NCBI GenBank assembly: GCA_964508225.1
Contig: CAZDRX010000005.1
Location: 1 to 64,000, forward strand
Length of the DNA: 64,000 nt
Direction of reading: 5' to 3'
Source of the DNA: CAZDRX01 sp964508225
GTDB lineage: Bacteria > Patescibacteriota > Gracilibacteria > Peribacterales > Peribacteraceae
This document shows, piece after piece, positions 47,380-53,821 of the stretch. Below the pieces are notes generated by a model, which had not been told where the DNA came from, did no database searches, and saw only the letters and a program-made list of their open reading frames with translations. Position numbers and translations under genes: made by a program. The first letter of the stretch is position 1. Each line of letters begins with the position of its first letter.

Positions 47380-48498
47380 CTACTTCTTCGTGATGATCGG
47401 GAGGAATTCATCGAAAAGATAACTCGCATCCTCAGGACCCGGGGTAGCCTCCGGATGGAACTGTACCGAGAAGAACTTGCCGGATTCGTGGCGGATACCC
47501 TCCACCGAACCGTCGTTCGCGTTCGTGAACCAGACGTGCCAGCCCTGCGGCAGCTTGCTGCCGTCGACGGCGAATCCATGGTTCTGCGATGTGATGATGC
47601 AGCGCTTCGTGGCGGCTCCATCCTTCCACTCGATGCACGGCTGATTGGCACCGCGGTGTCCGTACTTGAGCTTGTACGTGTCGCCACCGACGGCAAGCGC
47701 GAGGAGCTGATTGCCGAGGCAGATCCCGAAGGTCGGAATCCCCTTCTCAAGCGCCCACTTGATCTGGTCGATCGTCGCCGTGCACTTCTTCGGATCGCCG
47801 GGACCGTTGCTGAGGAAGAGACCGTCGTACGGGAGCGTGCTCTTGGAGAGATCGTAGTTCCACGGCACACGGTGCACGCGCACTCCCCTCTTCAGCCACG
47901 AGCGCAGGATGTTGCGCTTGATGCCGCAGTCGTATGCGACGATGGACGCGACCGGGCCCATCGGAAACGCAGCCGGATCCGGCTCGTACGTCACCACTTC
48001 ACTAGTACCAACATCCGCCACGAGATTGCCGTCGTTCGGATCCAGAATCTGTCCGCCTGTTTCGGTATCGATTTCACCCTGCACGATGCGACCGAGCATG
48101 ACGCCCGTCTCGCGGAGCTTCTTCGTGAGCGCGCGGGTGTCGATACCTGAGATGCCCGGAATGCCGTGGTGCACCATCCACTCGTGGAGCGAACTCACGG
48201 CCGTACCGTGGGAAAAATCCCGGCTCTCGGAACTGACCACGATGGCGCGGACGTGCACCTCCTCGGATTCGTAATTCTCGGAGAAACCCCACGCGTTCTT
48301 CTTCTCACTCGGCACTCCGTAGTTGCCGATGAGTGGATACGTGAACGTGAGGATCTGTCCGCGGTAGCTTGGATCCGTCATGGACTCGGGGTACCCGACC
48401 ATGCCCGTATTGAAGACCACCTCCCCGTCCGTATCGGTGGCAGCACCAAACGACTCGCCGCGGAACACCGTACCGTCAGCGAGAATCAGTGAAGTCAT
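47380..48498 (-). CDS. carA: Carbamoyl-phosphate synthase small subunit
   Basis: 372 aa, full length. The N-terminal CarA domain (LADGTVFRGESFGA, GEVVFNTGMVGYPESMTDPSY, ISGIDTRALTKKLRE) is followed by a class I glutamine amidotransferase domain with nucleophile Cys in FGICLGNQLLALAVGG, GHRGANQP, and His/Glu in FSVQFHPEATPGPED. It delivers ammonia from glutamine to CarB for pyrimidine/arginine synthesis. carB is not adjacent, so the pair is split. TACACT ends 8 nt before the ATG. Confidence 0.96.
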   Translation of the reverse strand: MTSLILADGTVFRGESFGAATDTDGEVVFNTGMVGYPESMTDPSYRGQILTFTYPLIGNYGVPSEKKNAWGFSENYESEEVHVRAIVVSSESRDFSHGTAVSSLHEWMVHHGIPGISGIDTRALTKKLRETGVMLGRIVQGEIDTETGGQILDPNDGNLVADVGTSEVVTYEPDPAAFPMGPVASIVAYDCGIKRNILRSWLKRGVRVHRVPWNYDLSKSTLPYDGLFLSNGPGDPKKCTATIDQIKWALEKGIPTFGICLGNQLLALAVGGDTYKLKYGHRGANQPCIEWKDGAATKRCIITSQNHGFAVDGSKLPQGWHVWFTNANDGSVEGIRHESGKFFSVQFHPEATPGPEDASYLFDEFLPIITKK

Positions 48499-48570
48499 TG
48501 CCGCCGAGTGTAATCAACTTCCGGCTCGGATGCGAGTGGATTCGTTCCCGATCCTGTAGGATCGCATAAT

Positions 48571-48599
48571 TTAACTTTTAGGCGATATTGTGTTATAAT
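48571..48599 (+). promoter_or_regulatory. Promoter of the 208-aa exported orphan gene
   Basis: TTAACT (48571-48576), 17-bp spacer, TATAAT (48594-48599) with an extended-10 TGT. A GATCCT-GT-AGGATC palindrome (48550-48563) lies just upstream. It predicts a leader of about 180 nt. Confidence 0.75.
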
Positions 48600-48635
48600 A
48601 ACAGTTGGTTCTTTCTCAGCATCGCCAGCCTTCTC

Positions 48636-48738
48636 ACGGGTTCTGCTCCCTTTCCATATCGATCCTGGGAGTCAGACCTTACAGTTTTCTGTAGCTTTTG
48701 TTCTCCGGGGATCGGGAATGAAGGAAGCAGAACTCCGT
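48636..48738 (+). promoter_or_regulatory. Long structured 5' leader element
   Basis: Three nested helices: outer 48636-48649 with 48723-48738 (GTTCTGCT/AGCAGAAC core plus ACGG/CCGT), middle GATCCTGGGAG (48661-48671) with CTCCGGGGATC (48703-48713), inner TACAG-TTTT-CTGTA (48680-48693). It forms one ~100-nt rod. AAGGAG (48770-48775) lies 8 nt before the ATG at 48784. No known riboswitch class recognised. Confidence 0.5.
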
Positions 48739-48783
48739 GGGGAGGATCACAACGCAACGAACCATGTACAAGGAGTACGTCTC

Positions 48784-49410
48784 ATGAGCGCACCCGCTCA
48801 GTCACACAGCAGCCACTCGTCATCAGCGAAATCGGGCGTCGTCGGCATCGTCATTGCTGCCATTGCGGTTCTGATGCTCTGCATCGGATACGCCGTGGCG
48901 GGACCGCCGGTGCTTGCACCGGTGGTGCCGGAGCCTTTGCCGGCTCCGACCGCCGTCGTCCCCGTGCCGATGATGGGCGCACCCTGCTGTGAACCCGTGG
49001 CGATGGTACCTGCCATCGTCCCCTGCTGCCTGCCGGAGAAGAAGTTGCTGACGCAGAATGTTCAGGGATACACCGTCCCTGTCCGCTGCATCGGCAATGT
49101 CAACATCGGCGGCTTCACCGTTCAAAGTACAGACGACGTCCAGTCTCAGGCTGCGGGGAACTGGCTGACTCTCGAGTTGGCCAAGATCCGCAGTCAGAAC
49201 TACGACCGCACTCTGTGCCACGCGGACAAGTGGAACACACCGCCGAAAGAGATCGTCCGGACTGTCACGAAGACTGTTGCAGTCCCCGTGGCCGTCCACG
49301 TCTCAGCACCGCCGTTTTACTACGACCGGTGGGTGGGATATGACTCGGTCTATGCACGCGGCCTCTACTACCGCTACTACAACAACGGATGGGTCCGCTA
49401 CTACCCCTAA
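48784..49410 (+). CDS. Exported orphan protein with Tyr-rich tail
   Basis: 208 aa from the ATG at 48784, chosen because AAGGAG sits 8 nt upstream; the ATG at 48718 lies inside the leader helices. A Ser/His-rich start, one transmembrane/signal helix (about 20-42), a Pro/Val stretch with PCCEP and PCCLP cysteine pairs, a middle region (KKLLTQNVQGYTVPVRCIGNV ...) and a C-terminus dominated by Tyr/Arg (YYDRWVGYDSVYARGLYYRY). No family recognised. Likely displayed outside the membrane. It has its own strong promoter, structured leader and terminator, like the next gene. Confidence 0.7.
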   Translation: MSAPAQSHSSHSSSAKSGVVGIVIAAIAVLMLCIGYAVAGPPVLAPVVPEPLPAPTAVVPVPMMGAPCCEPVAMVPAIVPCCLPEKKLLTQNVQGYTVPVRCIGNVNIGGFTVQSTDDVQSQAAGNWLTLELAKIRSQNYDRTLCHADKWNTPPKEIVRTVTKTVAVPVAVHVSAPPFYYDRWVGYDSVYARGLYYRYYNNGWVRYYP

Positions 49411-49443
49411 AGTGGCTTTCGACGCTTCAGACTTGTCTGGAGC

Positions 49444-49469
49444 AGCGTGGTGATCCCCCCACGCTTTTT
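49444..49469 (+). terminator. Intrinsic terminator
   Basis: AGCGTGG/CCACGCT stem (7 bp) with an 8-nt loop followed by TTTTT, 33 bp after the stop at 49410. Confidence 0.85.
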
Positions 49470-49481
49470 GCTGTGGAGATA

Positions 49482-49510
49482 TATGCAAATAGCTTGTTTT
49501 ATGGTATAAT
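49482..49510 (+). promoter_or_regulatory. Promoter of the 216-aa membrane protein gene
   Basis: Perfect TATAAT (49505-49510) with an extended-10 TGG. The -35 is weak (TATGCA at 49482-49487, 17 bp up). AT-rich surroundings. Confidence 0.65.
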
Positions 49511-49518
49511 ACTAGTAG

Positions 49519-49567
49519 TCGCTCTTTTGCATTACCGTCACGGTTGTCTGCCGTACGCAAAGAGCGA
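49519..49567 (+). promoter_or_regulatory. Structured 5' leader hairpin
   Basis: TCGCTCTTTTGC (49519-49530) pairs with GCAAAGAGCGA (49557-49567), 11 bp with one bulged T. It encloses ACCG-TCA-CGGT (49534-49544). AAGGAG (49582-49587) follows 8 nt before the ATG at 49596. Confidence 0.55.
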
Positions 49568-49595
49568 AACCTCAGTCCTCGAAGGAGTCTTGATC

Positions 49596-50246
49596 ATGCA
49601 AGGTACCACCCCCGCCGCCCCACAGGGCACCCCCGCCGATCAGCAACAGGTCATCGCGCAGCCCGGAGCCCACCCGAACCCGATTTGGGACGACATCCTC
49701 TTCTGGACGCTCGTCATCATCTTCGGTCTGGTGATCCCCGTCTGCACGTACATCTGGAAGCCGGAGCTTCTCGCTCTGGCGCTGATCCTCGACGCAGCTC
49801 TGATCGCGGTCAGTGCTGTTGCCTACATCGTCCCGATGGAAGCTCCGAAGAACGTGCTCAACATCAAGGTGATTATGGTCATCTATGGTGCGCTGTTCCT
49901 CGGTCTCGTCATCGGCACGCTGCCGACGTTCGCACAGATTGTCCGGTTCAACTTCTGGGACCGCGTGGTCCCCGGAGGTTTTACCAGCGTCTATGCAGCG
50001 GATCCGAGCGTGAAGATCGAAGAAGTTTCCATTGATGCGGACAGCATTCTCACCGTGACGAAGCCCACGCCGCTGCCGGCTGGCTATCTGGTACAGGTTC
50101 GATACTTGGATGTGACGGGTAACCCTCACTTCGAAGTCATCGAAAAGGGCGCTTCTCTGAAGCTCCCCGCCGGTACCAAGGACGCCTCTGCCCGGTTGAT
50201 GCGCGGAGCCATCGTGACGGAATGGGTGAAGGCCACGATCAAATAG
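49596..50246 (+). CDS. Orphan three-helix membrane protein
   Basis: 216 aa, not recognised. A Pro/Gln/Ala-rich N-terminus (1-28) is followed by three predicted transmembrane helices (about 32-52, 58-80, 92-113) and a C-terminal beta-rich soluble domain (about 125-216: VKIEEVSIDADSILTVTKP, LVQVRYLDVTGNPHFEVIE). ATG 49596 has AAGGAG 8 nt upstream. The expression unit (promoter, hairpin leader, Shine-Dalgarno, terminator) is built like the preceding gene, so the two may be co-regulated. Confidence 0.72.
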   Translation: MQGTTPAAPQGTPADQQQVIAQPGAHPNPIWDDILFWTLVIIFGLVIPVCTYIWKPELLALALILDAALIAVSAVAYIVPMEAPKNVLNIKVIMVIYGALFLGLVIGTLPTFAQIVRFNFWDRVVPGGFTSVYAADPSVKIEEVSIDADSILTVTKPTPLPAGYLVQVRYLDVTGNPHFEVIEKGASLKLPAGTKDASARLMRGAIVTEWVKATIK

Positions 50247-50305
50247 TCACCAGACTGTACGATCCGAAGCCCCGCCCGCGCCGCCGCCGCGAAGGAGAGA
50301 CTGTA

Positions 50306-50342
50306 AGACGCAGACGGGTTTACCCGCTCTGCGTCTTTTTTT
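50306..50342 (+). terminator. Strong intrinsic terminator
   Basis: AGACGCAGA/TCTGCGTCT with inner CGGGT-TT-ACCCG pairing, followed by T7. It lies between convergent genes and may stop the facing unknown-protein operon as well. Confidence 0.92.
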
Positions 50343-50388
50343 GCATACGAAGATATCCGGAAACAGAGGACTGCTTCCCACGTCACGC

Positions 50389-53300
50389 TCAGGTGCCGGC
50401 ACCCTCCGGTTCTTCGGCTTCCGCCGGTTCGGACTCTACAGGCGGCACACGCTCACCTGTTCCTGACGGCCGTTTCGTGCGGTCACCGGAATCACCGGAC
50501 GCCGGACGTTCGTCCGTCGTAGCATCTCGCTCCGCGGGCCGCTCTGAAGATCCGGGTGTGCGATCGTCATCAGCATCGGTTCCCTCCGGAGCCTTGCGGG
50601 GTTCGTCACTGCCGGGAACAGCGCTTCTGTCAGGAGAACCGTCTGTCCTTCTGGATCTCTCACGAGTACCTGAGGACCTGCGTACGGGTTCGTCCCCGCC
50701 ACTCGTTTCAGGAGACCTCGCAGCTGATCCATCGGGAACACCACGGTCATCGGAAGGACCATCGGCAGGCTCTGAGCCTTCGGGTGATCCAGCGGGTTTG
50801 CGGGGGCCTTCTCCATCACTTTCCGGTGCTCCCGGATCGTCACCGGCACCATCGGCCGGACGCGGACCGTCACCGGTACCGTCCGGAGGGCGCGGACCAT
50901 CGGTGTCGCCTTCGGGTGCTCCGGGGTCATCACCTGTTCCATCGGCCGGGCGCGGACCGTCACCGGTACCGTCCGGAGGACGCGGACCATCAGTGTCGCC
51001 TTCGGGTGCTCCGGGGTCGTCCCCTGTTCCGTCGGAAGGACGCGGGGCGTCACCTGTGCCATCGGGAACTTTGGTGCCATCGATGTCACCTTCGGGTGCT
51101 CCCGGGTCGTCACCTGTTCCGTCGGGGGTCTTGGTTCCGTCGGTGTCACCTTCTACGGGCTCCGTGGAATCCGTATCGCCTTCTGCAGGCTTCGTGGAAT
51201 CCGTATCGCCTTCGGTGGGCTTCGTGGAATCCGTATCACCCTCCGTCGCCTTGGTGCTATCGGTCGTACCTTCGGCCACGGGCCTCTTCCGCGACTCGAT
51301 GTGGAGCGGGCTCGTGTCCGCCCTCATCTCCTGCGCGACGAAATCGGCGAGCGTGATCTTCTTGCCCATTGCAGCCTGCATACCCTGACGGACGAGCTGC
51401 GCGTAGAGCTCACGGGGATTCACCTGTTCGTATCTGCCGTCATGATCCGGATCCACCGAGAAAGAACCGTACGGGAGGTTGTCGTATGATCCGTAGTTCA
51501 TGAATCCGCGGAAGTGTTCGATGATCTGCTGGTCACGCTTGAAGAGAGGGTTCCTCACCGCAAGCATGTAGAAGACCGTACCGAGTCCCTGTCCCGCATC
51601 GAGCACGTGCTGGTTCGCCTGATCCACGCCGAGCTCGGCTGCCACACCTGGATTGTTCGGTGCGAAGTAGCTGATCGGATGCATCACGGAAGCAGGGTCG
51701 GCATCGGGAGCGGTGGAACCGTTGAAGAATTCGAGACCCTTGCTGGCATTCATTCCGTGAAGGGAAATCTTCTNNNNNNNNNNNNNNNNNGGATCCCAGA
51801 ATTTCACAGTGGCGAGCGAGCCGTCGCGGCTCATGATGAAGTGATTCGAGAGATCATCGAGAGTCATGTCCGAGAGGAGTGTGAAGCCCGTCGTCGCCGT
51901 GGTCATACGGTCGCGCGTGCGCTCGGAGAGGAACTGCTCCATGAGAAGCGTCCTGCGGCCGATATCCTCAGCGGTGTACTTCTGATGGTCAAACGTGATG
52001 CCGAACTGACTGAACGGTCCGCGGGCGACATCCGTCACCTTCTTCGTGAGTCCGCTGATGATCGGCATCCAGACTTCGTTGATCGGATCCTTCTGCTTCA
52101 GGAGGAACTTCTGTCCGAAGTAGAGAAGGCCGAGGCCTCCGGCCATGGAACGCATCGTCTTGGACTTCAGCACCTGGAACGCGATAGCGATGAGTGCAAT
52201 CTTTTCGATGCCGCTCAGATTCGTGAACGTCTGTCCGAGCGTCTCGGCGTTGCGCTGCTTCTCGCGCCGCACGACATCGGTGTATTGGAAGACTTCCTCA
52301 TGGGAGCGCTGCTGCTGTGTGACGCGGTCGGCCTGACGGTTCGCCATGAGCATCTGGAGCGAGCTCATGTCGTTGGGTTCCACGACACCGAATGCCGGAT
52401 CGAGCGCACCCTTGAGGAGCGACGGATTGAGACGTGCGGCAAGGTCATCGATTCTTCCGGGGAGATTCTCCCCGCCCATCGCACGGTCGATATCCTGCAT
52501 GAACTTGGCCTGCAGGCCGTTCGCCATGAGGCTGACAGGCTGGGACGGATCGAGACCCGGAGAGATGGTGTCGAAGGGAAGCTTGTACTCATTGCCATCC
52601 GGAAGCGGTACCGTCCTGAGTCCTCCGCGCCAGTAGTGATGCATGAGACTCTGCTGGGCGATGCCGAAGGCAACGCTGCGCGGTTGATCAGCGGGAAGAG
52701 GCGGCTTCTCCATCGCGAGCATGTAGCGCACGGACTGGTTGATCGTTGCGGAGTTGTTGAGCATGACCGCCGCGCGCGTGTCGGCGTCGGTTTCGCCCAG
52801 TCTGCCATCCGGACCCATCGACACTGCGGGGCCGAACATGGACTGCATGAGAGGATCATTGCTGTCGCGGACAGCCTGCGGCACGAGCGTACTGACGTAC
52901 TCGAAGTAGAGCCGGGCGCGGTGGAGTTCGTCGAGTGCCTTGAAGAGACCCGCCGGTCCCTCGCTCAAGTTGGCCTCACCGGTGTACGGAATTTTTGCGA
53001 GTGTGAAATTGTCCTTATCCCCGAAGAAGTTGACCCACTGTTCCTGGGAAAACAGCACCACGATCTGACGCAGCGTCGGCTTCTCGCCAGCCGTGAAGCG
53101 CTCCTCGATGAGCCTCTGGACAGAGGCCGGCATCGTACGGGCGTATTCGGCGATGTTCTTGAGCTGTCCGTCTTTCACGAGTTCGGTGTTTTCGTCACGC
53201 ATCCAGGCCTCCTGCACGCCGTTCACCCACGAGGAAGAGACGTTCGTGAGGAGATTGATACCCGAACGCGCCCAACGGAGGTGGATGGCATCGCTCACGA

Positions 53301-53430
53301 AGTTCTTCCCCTTCTCATAGACCTGTCCGGCAAAGGAGTCCGGGCCGGGGCTCGCGACCTTGTCATGACAGAGACGAGCCTCGCGGTCGGAAACTGCAGC
53401 GTGCCGGGGGTGGAGGAAGCGTTCGTTCAT
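50389..53430 (-). CDS. Large unknown protein with acidic repeat tail (contains assembly gap)
   Basis: 1013 aa from the ATG at 53430, 4 bp after the upstream stop; the in-frame ATG at 53472 would overlap the upstream gene. No family recognised. Residues of about 1-400 are mostly helical. A hydrophobic pair near 420-465 (IEKIALIAIAFQVL, GGLGLLYFGQKFLL) may be membrane-associated, and a globular part continues to about 720. The last ~290 residues are low-complexity Asp/Gly/Pro/Thr/Glu with repeats EGDTDSTKP and a 30-residue unit. A run of 17 N (51774-51790) interrupts it; the frame is the same on both sides. Last gene of a three-gene operon of large unknown proteins. Confidence 0.75.
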   Translation of the reverse strand: MNERFLHPRHAAVSDREARLCHDKVASPGPDSFAGQVYEKGKNFVSDAIHLRWARSGINLLTNVSSSWVNGVQEAWMRDENTELVKDGQLKNIAEYARTMPASVQRLIEERFTAGEKPTLRQIVVLFSQEQWVNFFGDKDNFTLAKIPYTGEANLSEGPAGLFKALDELHRARLYFEYVSTLVPQAVRDSNDPLMQSMFGPAVSMGPDGRLGETDADTRAAVMLNNSATINQSVRYMLAMEKPPLPADQPRSVAFGIAQQSLMHHYWRGGLRTVPLPDGNEYKLPFDTISPGLDPSQPVSLMANGLQAKFMQDIDRAMGGENLPGRIDDLAARLNPSLLKGALDPAFGVVEPNDMSSLQMLMANRQADRVTQQQRSHEEVFQYTDVVRREKQRNAETLGQTFTNLSGIEKIALIAIAFQVLKSKTMRSMAGGLGLLYFGQKFLLKQKDPINEVWMPIISGLTKKVTDVARGPFSQFGITFDHQKYTAEDIGRRTLLMEQFLSERTRDRMTTATTGFTLLSDMTLDDLSNHFIMSRDGSLATVKFWDXXXXXXXKISLHGMNASKGLEFFNGSTAPDADPASVMHPISYFAPNNPGVAAELGVDQANQHVLDAGQGLGTVFYMLAVRNPLFKRDQQIIEHFRGFMNYGSYDNLPYGSFSVDPDHDGRYEQVNPRELYAQLVRQGMQAAMGKKITLADFVAQEMRADTSPLHIESRKRPVAEGTTDSTKATEGDTDSTKPTEGDTDSTKPAEGDTDSTEPVEGDTDGTKTPDGTGDDPGAPEGDIDGTKVPDGTGDAPRPSDGTGDDPGAPEGDTDGPRPPDGTGDGPRPADGTGDDPGAPEGDTDGPRPPDGTGDGPRPADGAGDDPGAPESDGEGPRKPAGSPEGSEPADGPSDDRGVPDGSAARSPETSGGDEPVRRSSGTRERSRRTDGSPDRSAVPGSDEPRKAPEGTDADDDRTPGSSERPAERDATTDERPASGDSGDRTKRPSGTGERVPPVESEPAEAEEPEGAGT
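50832..51011 (-). repeat. 90-bp tandem repeats in the acidic tail
   Basis: Two nearly identical 90-bp units (for example CGCGGACCGTCACCGGTACC at 50861 and again at 50951) encode a 30-residue Gly/Asp/Pro unit. A shorter 27-bp series (EGDTDSTKP) lies around 51140-51260. These are protein low-complexity repeats, not a CRISPR array. Confidence 0.8.
51774..51790. other. Assembly gap (17 N)
   Basis: Run of unknown bases inside the large unknown gene. The real length is not known, so residues there and the exact protein length are uncertain. Confidence 0.99.
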
Positions 53431-53434
53431 ACGT

Positions 53435-53809
53435 TCAGGCGGAATGTTTGGAAACAAAAGCGGTGTAGTCATCCTCGATGGACTTCAGGAGTTCGGTCTT
53501 CACCTCCGCGAGAGCTTTCTCCGCGCGCACGGCCACACCCGCATCATTCTCGAAGTCTGCGTAAGAGATGACCCAGTCCGCGATGGAACCGAAGTCCTCC
53601 TGGTGTGCCATCGTCATCCACTCGGAACGGGCCGAGCCCTCAAGCTGGTCGAGATAGCGCTGCCAGAAGATGCCGATCGCCTTCGTCGTGGACGTCCGCA
53701 GGAACTCCGCGTCGTAACTGTGCACGAGCGGGGGGAGCTTCATGCTGGCCTCCGCAACGATGCGGATGATGGACTGGACGAGGCCGTCGGCGTTGAGTGT
53801 GGTGGACAT
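53435..53809 (-). CDS. Hypothetical protein, middle gene of the unknown operon
   Basis: 124 aa, mostly helical, slightly acidic, no export or membrane signal. Segments such as AIGIFWQRYLDQLEG and KALAEVKTELLKSIEDDY look like amphipathic helices. No family recognised. It sits 12 bp after the 914-aa gene and 4 bp before the 1013-aa gene, so the three are clearly co-transcribed and may form one complex. Confidence 0.7.
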   Translation of the reverse strand: MSTTLNADGLVQSIIRIVAEASMKLPPLVHSYDAEFLRTSTTKAIGIFWQRYLDQLEGSARSEWMTMAHQEDFGSIADWVISYADFENDAGVAVRAEKALAEVKTELLKSIEDDYTAFVSKHSA

Positions 53810-53821
53810 AGAGTGCAGGGA

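Noticed and set aside
50832..51260. Regular repeats resembling a CRISPR array
   Set aside because: Units are contiguous without unique spacers, keep the reading frame and encode Gly/Asp/Pro protein repeats; no cas genes.
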